A DNA stretch of 64,000 nt from Candidatus Nanosynbacter sp. HMT-352 (GTDB lineage: Bacteria > Patescibacteriota > Saccharimonadia > Saccharimonadales > Saccharimonadaceae). Where the stretch lies: assembly GCF_021222645.1 (NCBI RefSeq), contig NZ_CP089520.1, positions 248,001-312,000 of the forward strand, written 5' to 3'. Both the position numbers and the translations under genes were made by a program. This document shows, piece after piece, positions 8,670 to 16,467 of the stretch (position 1 is its first letter; each line of letters begins with the position of its first letter). Below the pieces are notes generated by a model. It saw only the letters and a program-made list of their open reading frames with translations. It searched no databases and was not told where the DNA came from.

Positions 8670-9185
8670 TTACAATGCAGCTTCGACAGCAGCCCAAGTC
8701 GCGTCAGGATTGTCTTCAGGAATGATGATTGTAACTTGGTCACCAACATTAATTCGGAAATAAGTTACGCTAGCAAGTAAAATACGATATTCACGGCCGG
8801 AAGCCTCGACATAGTAAATTCCGTCGTGCTGGACGAGCGTTCCGATAATCTGCTTTCGTGGCACAGGACCGATTTGCTTATAGATAAAGCTGCCATCTTC
8901 AGCGATTGTCAATTTCATCAAGTCGCCTTCAACCAGCTTCGACTTCGAAGCGTAGTTGGCTGGGATTGGGTAATTTTTGCCATCAGGACTGAGCATCATT
9001 TGTCCGTCAAATACACCCTCGATAATCTTTCCTGATACGTTATCTGACGAAGTTTTTGGCGTAACAACTTGACCATCGTCGCCAATAATACTAATCAATA
9101 ATTCTTTTGCGGCAGCCAAATTGGTTTCCGCCTCTTGAATAAGTGTCCTTAGACGCTTAATTTGCTTTTCTGGTAATTCAGACAT
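8670..9185 (-). CDS. Conserved-looking hypothetical protein (171 aa)
   Basis: The protein starts with a predicted coiled coil (KQIKRLRTLIQEAETNLAAA, residues 8-27). A beta-rich remainder follows with alternating hydrophobics and turns (KLVEGDLMKLTIAEDGSFIYK). The segment NVGDQVTIIIPEDNPDATWAAVEAAL closes the protein. The beta part looks like two small barrel-like domains, but I recognise no family. There is no signal peptide or membrane segment. It is the first gene of a unit with the DUF2797 protein. Confidence 0.65.
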   Translation of the reverse strand: MSELPEKQIKRLRTLIQEAETNLAAAKELLISIIGDDGQVVTPKTSSDNVSGKIIEGVFDGQMMLSPDGKNYPIPANYASKSKLVEGDLMKLTIAEDGSFIYKQIGPVPRKQIIGTLVQHDGIYYVEASGREYRILLASVTYFRINVGDQVTIIIPEDNPDATWAAVEAAL

Positions 9186-9372
9186 GGTTCTCGCAATTCC
9201 TTTGTCTATTTTTATAATACTTAACTAATATATAGCATATCCTTACATTTCTATCAAGTCGCGTTATCTATTTTTATCTAATTTTCCACAGCACTATAAG
9301 ATACGAGCAAAAAAGTGTTGCAAATTTTACTCTTGAAAATGATGTGCGGTTCGTGATATTAAGATTGGCGAC

Positions 9373-9403
9373 ATAAAAATCACCGCCCATAGTGGACGGT
9401 GAT
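9373..9403 (-). terminator. Terminator of the rplJ-rplL operon
   Basis: ATCACCG (9379-9385) pairs with CGGTGAT (9397-9403). On the minus strand a TTTTTA run follows. The rest of 9186-9434 shows no gene. Confidence 0.75.
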
Positions 9404-9434
9404 TAAACGAAACAAATTGGCGTTATATAACAAA

Positions 9435-9812
9435 TTATGAAAGCTCGACAGTAGCGCCAGCGTCTTCCAAAGTTTTCTTTGCAGCTTCAGCTTCGTCTTT
9501 AGAAACTTTTTCCTTGACTGGTGCTGGAGCGCCGTCAACGATAGCTTTTGCTTCACCTAGACCTAGGCCAGTGATTTCCTTAACAGCCTTGATGACTGCA
9601 ACCTTCTGAGAACCAGCGTCTTTCAAAGTAACTGTGAACTCAGTTTTTTCGTCAGCAGCAGCGGCGTCACCACCAGCAGCTGGACCAGCAACAGCGACAG
9701 CTGCAGCAGCTGGCTCGATGCCGTATTCTTCTTTAAGATGATTTTTCAATTCGTTAACTTCTAGAACTGTCAATTTTACAAGTTCTTCAGCCAATTTCTT
9801 AATATCAGCCAT
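9435..9812 (-). CDS. rplL: 50S ribosomal protein L7/L12
   Basis: The 125-residue stalk protein recruits translation factors to the ribosome. The N-terminal dimerisation helices (1-32) lead to an Ala/Gly hinge (about 34-53). The globular domain has the conserved [15 protein letters not shown] and ends with [17 protein letters not shown] precedes the ATG. It is co-transcribed with rplJ (65 nt away), as usual. Confidence 0.97.
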   Translation of the reverse strand: MADIKKLAEELVKLTVLEVNELKNHLKEEYGIEPAAAAVAVAGPAAGGDAAAADEKTEFTVTLKDAGSQKVAVIKAVKEITGLGLGEAKAIVDGAPAPVKEKVSKDEAEAAKKTLEDAGATVELS

Positions 9813-9877
9813 TGATATTCTCCTTTATTATTATATTGTTGCGATGATTGCAACGTTACTAGTGTTGATTGCTAAAC

Positions 9878-10402
9878 TTAAGCAGTAGCTTTGGCTTCGA
9901 TGCCGTCCAAAAGTCCGTGCAAATTGCCGCCAAGCGCGTTGACTGTGTCGTGTACTGGTGATAGCAATTGTGATACCACTTGAGCAACGAGCTGGTCTTT
10001 GCTTGGTAGGCCTGCCAATGCTTTAACGTCAGCTTCGCTAATTGCCAAGCCTTCGCCTGAGAAGCCACCTGCAAGTTGTAATGCTGGATGTGTTTTTGCA
10101 AACGTGTCCAATACCTTTGCTGGCATAACTTCATCTTCGGTACTTACGGCGTAAACCAATTGACCAACCAATAAGCTGGTGTCGGTTTCTTTGTAAGTAT
10201 CGATTTCCTGAAGAGCTACGCGTACCAATCGGTTTTTAACAACCTTGATGGTAACGCCCGCTTCGCGAGCTGCCTTGCGTAGTTCTTGTAGGTCGGCAAC
10301 GGTAAGGGTTTGATATCGAGCAAAAGCCGTGCCCTTAGCGTCTTTTAATAGCTCTGTCAGTTCAGCAACCAAAGTTTGTTTTTTATCGCGTGAAATTGCC
10401 AT
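9878..10402 (-). CDS. rplJ: 50S ribosomal protein L10
   Basis: L10 (174 residues) anchors the L7/L12 dimers to 23S rRNA. The RNA-binding part includes YQTLTVADLQELRKAAREAG and KVVKNRLVRVAL. The C-terminal helix for L12 binding is at the end. The gene is preceded by a structured leader that matches the L10-leader arrangement, so L10-L12 autoregulation is expected. Confidence 0.97.
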   Translation of the reverse strand: MAISRDKKQTLVAELTELLKDAKGTAFARYQTLTVADLQELRKAAREAGVTIKVVKNRLVRVALQEIDTYKETDTSLLVGQLVYAVSTEDEVMPAKVLDTFAKTHPALQLAGGFSGEGLAISEADVKALAGLPSKDQLVAQVVSQLLSPVHDTVNALGGNLHGLLDGIEAKATA

Positions 10403-10470
10403 AAAAATCCTTTCTTTGATTGAGTTAATTTGTTATGTGCCAATTTGTTAACGTGCGGTAATGGAGAATC

Positions 10471-10590
10471 AAAAAAACGTCTTTGATTCTCGCACTACCA
10501 AAGACGTCAAATAAAACTGTCAGTTTCATCCCTCGGTGGCATTTTTACACTTGTTTTACTCCAAGTCGCCACTGTCTTTGGTAATGTTCC
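10471..10590 (-). promoter_or_regulatory. L10 leader (ribosomal protein autoregulatory attenuator)
   Basis: On the minus strand the leader contains CCAAAGACAGTGGC and, further on, GCCACCGAGG, the conserved halves of the L10-leader element. Downstream, ACGTCTTTG and CAAAGACGT (10478-10486 and 10499-10507) form a 9-bp terminator hairpin followed by seven U. The 10-base segment TACCAAAGAC at the 5' side (10574-10583) is exactly complementary to 10496-10505. It can therefore pair with the terminator's 5' arm and act as antiterminator. Excess L10(L12)4 binding would set the balance. Confidence 0.75.
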
Positions 10591-10636
10591 AGACCATTGT
10601 AGCAGAAATGACAACGAAAGACAAGAGTTATGGTGA

Positions 10637-10963
10637 TTATTTTCCAGCCGATTCAGTCGCCTTTTTTATCGCATTTTTGCCTAATCGTGATATTCTTCTG
10701 CGTTGAGGGGGAGTCGTACCTCCCCAAATTCCATATTCTGTAGATTCTGGGTGTTGGAGCGCATATTCTAAGCACTGCTTTAAGACTGGGCATTTTCGAC
10801 ACATGGCTATGGCAGCTTCCACGGCTTCTGTTTTTCTGACCCCTCTTAAATCTTGGCCTGGGGTGTTTGGGTTTGTCTGGAAAAATAAACGATCAGCTTT
10901 TTCAGGGGCTAGTTTCGCGCATTCGGCGCCTTCTAGTAGACTCTCGTTATTCAATTTTGACAT
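10637..10963 (-). CDS. WhiB-family Fe-S regulator
   Basis: The 108-residue protein has the full WhiB signature. Four cysteines, C15, C55, C58 and C64 (CRKCPVLKQC), would hold a 4Fe-4S cluster. They are followed by the GIWGG turn at 78-82 and a basic C terminus (PPQRRRISR ... KKATESAGK) for DNA contact. WhiB proteins are redox- or NO-sensing partners of the main sigma factor and are typical of Actinomycetota and their phages. Finding one in a CPR-like genome suggests old transfer from an actinobacterial host. The -10-like TAAAAT (10970-10975) is 6 nt before the ATG, which suggests a leaderless mRNA. It sits between rplJ and the second LPXTG-like gene. Confidence 0.85.
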   Translation of the reverse strand: MSKLNNESLLEGAECAKLAPEKADRLFFQTNPNTPGQDLRGVRKTEAVEAAIAMCRKCPVLKQCLEYALQHPESTEYGIWGGTTPPQRRRISRLGKNAIKKATESAGK

Positions 10964-11020
10964 ATTATTATTTTACAATAATAGCGTAATAAAATCAATA
11001 GATCTCCATGTCTAATCAAA

Positions 11021-11048
11021 GAGAAAGCCCGCTCTGTATTAGAGCGGG
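11021..11048 (-). terminator. Terminator after the LPXTG-like gene
   Basis: CCCGCTCT (11028-11035) and AGAGCGGG (11041-11048) form a perfect 8-bp hairpin. The minus-strand tail is the U-rich CTTTCTCTTTG. Confidence 0.6.
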
Positions 11049-11079
11049 TGTTGAACTTTTACTACCTATGGTTGGCGCC

Positions 11080-11114
11080 CGAGGGGTGCTAGCGGGTTGG
11101 GCTAGCACCCCTCG
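11080..11114. repeat. Perfect 14-bp inverted repeat
   Basis: CGAGGGGTGCTAGC (11080-11093) is followed after 7 nt by its exact reverse complement (11101-11114). It lies 13 nt beyond the stop of the LPXTG-like gene and has no U tract on either strand. It could be an RNA 3'-end stabiliser or a protein-binding site. Confidence 0.55.
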
Positions 11115-11126
11115 ACTAGGAGCGTT

Positions 11127-11591
11127 TCAGACACGGCGCTGTTGCGCCTTGTTCCACGCACCCCACCCCAGAGCACCCAAGACGAGTGTAATCCAGGGTA
11201 GATTGGCGGACGACGCTCCGGTTTTCGCCAACCCCAGTGCCGGAGTTGTCGACGGACTCGGTTCCGGACTCGGTGCTGGTGCACTCGGTTCCGGACTCGG
11301 TGCTGGTGCACTCGGTTCCGGACTCGGTGTAGATGCCGGAGGTTCCGGCGTCACGCTAGGCGTGGGAGCCGGCGTACTCGGTTCCGGCGTGGGTGCCGGT
11401 GGTGTCGGAGGCACGCACTGCTTAATGGAAGGATCGCACTCAATGCAACCCTTCCCCTCGCATGTCTCCGCCTCCATTGAAGAGGCCGCCTGCGACGTCT
11501 CTCCGAAGAGAGACAGTGTGCAGATTAGTCCGATGATAGTCGCCAGTAATGCGACCCTCAGCGGAATTCGCTTCCTTGGCTTGGTAGCCAT
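11127..11591 (-). CDS. Secreted Pro-rich protein with LPXTG-like (LAKTG) signal
   Basis: The start is ATG 11591 (MATKPRKR), supported by AAAGG just upstream; the protein is 154 residues. It has a signal peptide (basic start, hydrophobic 13-31, TSQAA). A short Cys-rich segment follows (CEGKGCIECDPSIKQC). A Pro/Ser/Glu repeat region (PSPEPSAPA units) leads to LAKTGASS, a hydrophobic helix and a basic QQRRV end. The sorting motif has Ala instead of the usual second-position Pro. The Pro-rich part is probably a wall-spanning stalk and the small Cys cluster a disulfide-bonded head. It is compact compared with the 355-residue LPXTG protein at 651. Confidence 0.7.
   Translation of the reverse strand: MATKPRKRIPLRVALLATIIGLICTLSLFGETSQAASSMEAETCEGKGCIECDPSIKQCVPPTPPAPTPEPSTPAPTPSVTPEPPASTPSPEPSAPAPSPEPSAPAPSPEPSPSTTPALGLAKTGASSANLPWITLVLGALGWGAWNKAQQRRV
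11260..11333 (-). repeat. 27-bp tandem repeat (2.7 copies) in the Pro-rich region
   Basis: Two exact 27-bp copies (11260-11286 and 11287-11313) and a partial third (11314-11333) encode nine-residue Pro/Ser/Glu/Ala units. In-frame copy number change would alter stalk length. Confidence 0.8.
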
Positions 11592-11727
11592 AGCTTTACC
11601 TTTCAGTGGTAGATGGCTGATGTAAAAGTTCACTGTCCAACTATGCTGGAAAGTAAAGAAAATACACATCAGCAATTGATTGGACTTTACTATTTTAGCA
11701 TAAAATAGGAAAAAAGCAACAGTCTAA

Positions 11728-11757
11728 TAAAAAATCCCGCCAAAATTGACGGGATTA
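11728..11757 (-). terminator. Terminator of rplA
   Basis: ATCCCG (11734-11739) and CGGGAT (11750-11755) pair. The minus strand then has a run of six or more T. Confidence 0.75.
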
Positions 11758-11775
11758 ATTGCTGGGCTGTAAAGA

Positions 11776-12783
11776 TTACAAAGAGTTCTCTACCTTAATG
11801 CCAGGGCCCATGGTTGTAGCGACTGCGACGCTCTTAATGTAAACACCCTTTAAGCTGGATGGCTTTTGAGAGTTTAAGCTGCTTAGGAATGCGCGTGCGT
11901 TTTCTGACAATTTTTCAGTGCCGAATGATACCTTGCCGATTGACAAGTGAACAATGGCTTGCTTATCAACGCGGTATTCAACTTTTCCGGCTTTTGCTTC
12001 AGAAACGGCTTTAGCGACATCAGTAGCAACGGTGCCTGACTTTGGATTTGGCATCAAACCGCGTGGACCAAGCAAACGTGCGTATTTACCAAGCTTTGGC
12101 ATGTACTGCGGAGTTGCAACCAAAATGTCGAAGTTCAATTCTTCCTTATCCAATTGGCTTAGGAATTCTTCATCGCCAATGATGTTAGCGCCAGCTTTTT
12201 TAGCGGCAGCGTGTTCTGATTCTGGTGCAAAAACTGCTACGCGAACATCCTTACCTGTACCGTGTGGCAACGCTACGGTTGAGCGGATGTTTTGGTCAGC
12301 TTGGCGTGGGTCGACACCCAAGCGGATGTGGATTTCAACGCTAGCGTCGAACTTGACTGGACTGGTTTCAGTGGCCAATTTCAAAGCTTCGTCTAAGCTG
12401 TACAATTTGTTCTTTTCAACGTTTTTTGCGGCGTCCTGATATTTTTTACCGCGGCGCTCCAAGCGTGGACGAGTAACTGGCTTTGGGCCCTTCTTTATGT
12501 GAGCCTCAGCATCGTCAGACTGTGGAGTGGTGTCGCCAGCTTCCTTGCGAGCTTCCTTCTCTGCTTTTTCAGCAGCTTCGTCAAGAGCTTTTTGGCTGCG
12601 CTTACCGGACTTAGCGACGGTAGCTTCGCGCTCAGCGACAACGTCTTTATCTTTGTTGTCGTGAGATTTGCTTGCGTCTGTAGCTTCTGTAATTGCTGCT
12701 TCAATTTCAGCAATTGTGTTTTTTTCGCTGACTTCTAGTTTTAGTTCTGCTGCTTTTTCTAGCAACTCGGCTTTCTTTGCCAT
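11776..12783 (-). CDS. rplA: 50S ribosomal protein L1 with long N-terminal extension
   Basis: ATG 12783 (MAKKAELLEKAAELKL) follows an AAAGGA site; the protein is 335 residues against about 230 in most bacteria. The C-terminal 230 residues are ordinary L1 (YSLDEALKLA, IHIRLGVDPRQADQNIR, GPRGLMPNPKSGTV). The first ~105 residues are extra: a short HeH/SAP-like helical unit (residues 2-30), then a charged Lys/Glu/Ala stretch and a basic patch. L1 forms the mobile stalk that moves deacylated tRNA out. The extension might bind nucleic acid, but this is inference. Confidence 0.93.
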   Translation of the reverse strand: MAKKAELLEKAAELKLEVSEKNTIAEIEAAITEATDASKSHDNKDKDVVAEREATVAKSGKRSQKALDEAAEKAEKEARKEAGDTTPQSDDAEAHIKKGPKPVTRPRLERRGKKYQDAAKNVEKNKLYSLDEALKLATETSPVKFDASVEIHIRLGVDPRQADQNIRSTVALPHGTGKDVRVAVFAPESEHAAAKKAGANIIGDEEFLSQLDKEELNFDILVATPQYMPKLGKYARLLGPRGLMPNPKSGTVATDVAKAVSEAKAGKVEYRVDKQAIVHLSIGKVSFGTEKLSENARAFLSSLNSQKPSSLKGVYIKSVAVATTMGPGIKVENSL

Positions 12784-12920
12784 AAAAAATCCTTTCTGTG
12801 GTACGAACGGCGATTCGGGACTCTCCGGCGAATCTACCTCCCAGCATTGATTGATAGTGATGAAATTATACCATATTTTTAGAGATTGAGGCAAATATTT
12901 ACTTTTATAGAGAAGAATTG

Positions 12921-12926
12921 TATAAT
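12921..12926 (+). promoter_or_regulatory. -10 box for the 158-aa gene
   Basis: TATAAT at 12921-12926 has a weak -35 (TTTACT, 12898-12903) at 17 nt. Only 10 nt separate it from the ATG at 12937. Confidence 0.5.
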
Positions 12927-12936
12927 ATGTAATATT

Positions 12937-13413
12937 ATGAGTGAGTTTACGAAAATTGTAGGTAACGAAGACGGTTCTTTAGGCACGACAGATATCTACG
13001 TCCCAGAGCAATGTATGTCTTGCCCAAAAATAATAGAAAAGTTAAACGACTTAGAAGAATACAGAAAAACAGTAAATAAACTTCTGGAAATGGCGTTTAG
13101 TGATGATGAGGTGACATTGGTTAATAAGGCTACAGATGAGGTATTAGATAAAGATCAATCTACTAAAATTGTTTGTAAAATGGCCGCCAGTGGAATGGAC
13201 GAGCTAGATGAAAATATTGCAAAAACGCAGGGGGATATTTACACGCTAACTAATGGGTGCACAGGACCCTTGGGGCTGCAGGCATCTGATGGAGAGAGAC
13301 GCGTGAGTGTCTATATGTGCGATAGTCCTGAAGTGTTTTATCCAAGTCTAGGTGAGGCGCAAATCGGTGAGCCAGTGATAATACGGCGCGACCTGGAGGG
13401 AAATAGAGATTAA
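12937..13413 (+). CDS. Hypothetical Cys-containing protein (158 aa)
   Basis: I do not recognise the family. The start at 12937 (MSEFTKIVG) is chosen by the promoter position. The protein has a CxxC at residues 26-29 (EQCMSCP) and three more single cysteines (KIVC, NGCTGP, YMCDSP). It also has a short helical segment (KIIEKLNDLEEYRKTVNKLLEMAF). It is acidic and shows no signal or membrane segment. Metal or Fe-S binding is possible but unproven. Its stop codon overlaps the -35 box of enolase. Confidence 0.6.
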   Translation: MSEFTKIVGNEDGSLGTTDIYVPEQCMSCPKIIEKLNDLEEYRKTVNKLLEMAFSDDEVTLVNKATDEVLDKDQSTKIVCKMAASGMDELDENIAKTQGDIYTLTNGCTGPLGLQASDGERRVSVYMCDSPEVFYPSLGEAQIGEPVIIRRDLEGNRD

Positions 13414-13439
13414 CATATAATTGCCGTTTTTGATAAGAT
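13410..13439 (+). promoter_or_regulatory. Enolase promoter (leaderless arrangement)
   Basis: TTAACA (13410-13415), an 18-nt spacer and TAAGAT (13434-13439) lie just before the ATG at 13447, leaving only 7 nt. There is no room for a Shine-Dalgarno. Confidence 0.55.
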
Positions 13440-13446
13440 AGTAATT

Positions 13447-14727
13447 ATGGATATAACAATTACAAACATACAAGCAAGACAAATTTTAGATTCGCGTGGA
13501 AATCCGACGGTTGAGGCTGACGTAATTCTGAGTGATGGTTCTTTTGGACGAGCGGCTGTTCCCTCTGGCGCTAGTACTGGGTCGTTTGAGGCGGTTGAGC
13601 TTCGGGACGGCGAGTTGGCGTTCGGCGGTAAGGGTGTGCTTCGTGCGGTCGAAAATGTCAACGGTGAGATTACGCAGACTTTGAAAGGCTCTAATCCATT
13701 TGATCAGGCTGCAATTGATGAAAAAATGAAGAGTCTGGACGGTACGCCGAATAAGGCACGTTTGGGTGCGAATGCTATTTTGGCGGTGTCGCTGGCTGTA
13801 GCGAAAGCTGCTGCTAAGTCGCGTGGCGTGGAGTTGTATCAATACGTCAATAGCTTGGCTGGAAATCCTACAATGTGCCTGCCGATGCCGATGATTAACG
13901 TGATGAACGGCGGTCAGCATGCGTTGGGTGCGACTGATTTTCAGGAATATATGATTATTCCAACTAGCGCGGCAACTTTTGCGGACGCAGTTCGAATGAG
14001 CGCGGAAGTTTTTCACGCGTTGGCAAAAATCCTGAAAGACGAAGGCTATCCTACGACGGTTGGCGATGAGGGCGGCTATGCACCTCATGTCAGGAATGGT
14101 AATATGGAGCCTATTTTATTGCTATCTCGCGCCATCGAGCAGGCTGGCTATAAATTAGGCGTGGACTTTGGTTTTGCGCTGGATGTTGCGGCGAGCGAGC
14201 TTTATAAGGACGGCAAATATAACTTGGCGACTGAACACCGAATTCTGTCAGCTGATGAAATGATTCGCACATATAAAGCCCTGTTAGAACGCGTCCCTGT
14301 TCTCTCGATTGAGGACGGATTGAACGAAGAAGCTTGGGAAGATTGGGAGAAAATGACGGCTGATTTGGGCAATTTTGCGCAATTGGTTGGCGACGATCTT
14401 TTGGTGACGAATGTCGAGCGATTGAAGCGCGGAATTGAAGAAAAGGCTGGCAATGCGATCTTAATCAAGCCGAACCAAATTGGTACGTTGACCGAGACAA
14501 TTCAGGCTGTTTTGATGGCGAAGAATGCTGGCTGGAATACGGTGATGAGCCACCGATCTGGCGAGACGGAGGACGTAACGATTTCTCATTTGGCGGTCGG
14601 TTTGGGTACGGGTCAAATTAAGACTGGCTCGATGTCGCGGTCAGAGCGAATTGCTAAGTATAACGAGCTGCTGAGAATTGCGGAAAAGCGCCCAGATTTG
14701 GAGATTGCACATCCGTTTGTGAAGTAA
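13447..14727 (+). CDS. eno: Enolase
   Basis: Enolase (426 residues) turns 2-phosphoglycerate into phosphoenolpyruvate with two Mg2+. Visible are the N-terminal [14 protein letters not shown], the metal-site segments SIEDGLNE and VGDDLLVTN, the catalytic [11 protein letters not shown], and the SHRSGETED loop with GQIKTGS at the C terminus. Length is normal. It splits the ribosomal L11/L1 order and is transcribed against its neighbours, so it was probably inserted there by rearrangement. Confidence 0.98.
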   Translation: MDITITNIQARQILDSRGNPTVEADVILSDGSFGRAAVPSGASTGSFEAVELRDGELAFGGKGVLRAVENVNGEITQTLKGSNPFDQAAIDEKMKSLDGTPNKARLGANAILAVSLAVAKAAAKSRGVELYQYVNSLAGNPTMCLPMPMINVMNGGQHALGATDFQEYMIIPTSAATFADAVRMSAEVFHALAKILKDEGYPTTVGDEGGYAPHVRNGNMEPILLLSRAIEQAGYKLGVDFGFALDVAASELYKDGKYNLATEHRILSADEMIRTYKALLERVPVLSIEDGLNEEAWEDWEKMTADLGNFAQLVGDDLLVTNVERLKRGIEEKAGNAILIKPNQIGTLTETIQAVLMAKNAGWNTVMSHRSGETEDVTISHLAVGLGTGQIKTGSMSRSERIAKYNELLRIAEKRPDLEIAHPFVK

Positions 14728-14737
14728 CTCGCGCAAA

Positions 14738-14772
14738 AAGGCTTCCCTGTAATTCAGAGGAAGTCTTTTTTA
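14738..14772 (+). terminator. Terminator of enolase
   Basis: AGGCTTCCCT pairs imperfectly with AGAGGAAGTCT around a short loop. Seven T follow at 14765-14771. Confidence 0.65.
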
Positions 14773-14802
14773 TTTGGCGATTTTTTGACAATTATTCGAG
14801 TA

Positions 14803-15360
14803 TTATCTTCTTAAAAACTCAATTTCCCCGCCCTCATTAATTCGGATAATTTGCGACGGTTGAGTGTCGGCGACTTCTCCAGAATCAACATAAATCGGCA
14901 CTAATTCGTGGAAGTAATTTATCGCTTCGGTAACGTTCTTTGCCGGTTCTTCTCCTGATGGATTTGCACTGGGCGCGACCAAAAGACCGACGGTTCGAAT
15001 TAATTCTGCTAACGGAGATTCTGGCACGACTCTGAATGCCAATGTTCCGCCGTTCCTCGGAGGATGTGGCAGAAAATTAGGATTCACTTTGGTGACGATT
15101 GTTGTTGGTCTGTTCTTGGAGATTTCTTGATATTTGTGTTTGATCGACGGCGTGAGATTAGGAATGTCGTCAATATCCGCAACCAAAATAATGACCGGAT
15201 TATTCAAAGGGCGCCGCTTAACTTCGTATAATTTCTCGACGGCTTTTTCTGAATTAGCAGCGGCTAATATTCCGTAAATCGTATCAGTTTTAGCAATTAT
15301 CAATTGCCCACTTTTAAGCGCGGAGATTACACTGTTGTCTAAAATATTCTTCACAATCAT
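14803..15360 (-). CDS. tsaC: L-threonylcarbamoyladenylate synthase (Sua5/YrdC family)
   Basis: The 185-residue protein matches the short YrdC type. Motifs are KTDTIYGILAAA near residue 24, the KRRPLNNPVIILVAD segment, and APSANPSGEEPAKN for nucleotide and threonine binding. It makes threonylcarbamoyl-AMP for the t6A37 modification of ANN-decoding tRNAs. The other t6A genes (tsaB, tsaD, tsaE) are not in the window. It stands between enolase and rplK on the rplK strand and follows the rplK terminator. Confidence 0.93.
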   Translation of the reverse strand: MIVKNILDNSVISALKSGQLIIAKTDTIYGILAAANSEKAVEKLYEVKRRPLNNPVIILVADIDDIPNLTPSIKHKYQEISKNRPTTIVTKVNPNFLPHPPRNGGTLAFRVVPESPLAELIRTVGLLVAPSANPSGEEPAKNVTEAINYFHELVPIYVDSGEVADTQPSQIIRINEGGEIEFLRR

Positions 15361-15373
15361 TTATTTTACCATA

Positions 15374-15398
15374 AAATAACCCCGATAAGTCCGGGGCT
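15374..15398 (-). terminator. Terminator of the secE-nusG-rplK operon
   Basis: AACCCCG (15378-15384) pairs with CGGGGCT (15392-15398). A TTATTTTAT tail follows on the minus strand. Confidence 0.7.
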
Positions 15399-15419
15399 AT
15401 TTGCTAAAAGTCCTGTAGA

Positions 15420-15845
15420 TTAGTCGACGACTTCAACGCCCATTGAGCGTGCTGATCCGGCGATAACTTTCATTGCTCCTTCGATGTCGATTGCGTTCAA
15501 TTGGTCTTTTTTCGCCTCAGCGATTTCTTGCAATTGCGCACGAGTAATCTTACCGACCTTGTCTGAGTGTGGCTTGCCACTACCCTTTTGGATTCCAGCT
15601 TTTTCGCGAATCATATCGTCAACTGGCTGACCAAGTGAGTTCCAAGTAAATGTTCGGTCTTCGTAAACTTGAATGTGGACAATTACATCCTTACCCATCA
15701 TATCTTTTGTAGCGTCATTGAATGGATTGATAAAGTCCATCATGTTTAGTCCCCACTGACCAAGCGTTGATCCCACTGGAGGACCTGCTGTTGCTCGACC
15801 GGCTGGAATGCGTAATTTCAAATTACCAATAATTTTCTTTGCCAT
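15420..15845 (-). CDS. rplK: 50S ribosomal protein L11
   Basis: L11 (141 residues) binds the GTPase-associated centre of 23S rRNA. The N-terminal domain has the typical RIPAGRATAGPPVGSTLGQ. The C-terminal RNA-binding domain ends in IAGSARSMGVEV. It follows nusG on the same strand. L1 is not adjacent but 2.6 kb further on. Confidence 0.97.
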   Translation of the reverse strand: MAKKIIGNLKLRIPAGRATAGPPVGSTLGQWGLNMMDFINPFNDATKDMMGKDVIVHIQVYEDRTFTWNSLGQPVDDMIREKAGIQKGSGKPHSDKVGKITRAQLQEIAEAKKDQLNAIDIEGAMKVIAGSARSMGVEVVD

Positions 15846-15911
15846 AGTTCTTCCTTATAGTTTGTAGTGCGTAACTCGAATATTATATCGAAAAATGCTT
15901 AAAATTGCAAG

Positions 15912-16457
15912 CTAAACTTTTTTAACCTGCAGGGCATCCAGCTCAACTGGAGTGTCGCGACCAAACATACTGACCATAACCTTCAAAGTGCCCTTAGATG
16001 CGTCAATTTCGCTCACGGCGCCGTCAAAGCCCTTGAATGGACCGTCGATGATTGAAACAACTTCGCCTTCTGAGAAATCAATCTGATGCTTTGGCTCTTC
16101 AACGCCCATTCGCTTCTTAATCTTCGCAATTTCTTTTTCAGAAACTGGAGTTGGCGTAGTATCGGCGCCCACAAATCCTGTAACGCCTGGTGTGTTGCGG
16201 ATGATGTACCAAGTTTCGTCGGTCAATTTCATCTCAACCAAGACATAGCCCTGGAAGATCTTAGCTTCAACAATTTTACGTTTGCCGTTGCGAATCTGGA
16301 TCTGCTTTTCCTTTGGCACGATAACGTCAAAAATCTTATCAGCCATATCAACGCCATTGATTCGTTGGCGGATTGATTCGGCAACTTTTTCTTCGTAGCC
16401 AGAATAGGTATGAATTGCGTACCATTGCTTACTATCATCATATCGTTTTGAACTCAT
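15912..16457 (-). CDS. nusG: Transcription antitermination factor NusG
   Basis: NusG (181 residues) links RNA polymerase with ribosomes and Rho. The NGN domain starts at KQWYAIHTYSGYEEKVAESI and includes VLVEMKLTDETWYIIRNTPGVTGFVG. The KOW domain follows (GEVVSIIDGPFKGFDGAVSEI). It lies 10 nt downstream of secE. Confidence 0.97.
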   Translation of the reverse strand: MSSKRYDDSKQWYAIHTYSGYEEKVAESIRQRINGVDMADKIFDVIVPKEKQIQIRNGKRKIVEAKIFQGYVLVEMKLTDETWYIIRNTPGVTGFVGADTTPTPVSEKEIAKIKKRMGVEEPKHQIDFSEGEVVSIIDGPFKGFDGAVSEIDASKGTLKVMVSMFGRDTPVELDALQVKKV

Positions 16458-16467
16458 AATATCTCCT

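Noticed and set aside
11008..11625. 205-codon plus-strand frame rich in Gly and Ser
   Set aside because: It is the antisense of the Pro-rich gene at 11127-11591; the Gly repeats merely mirror the Pro codons.
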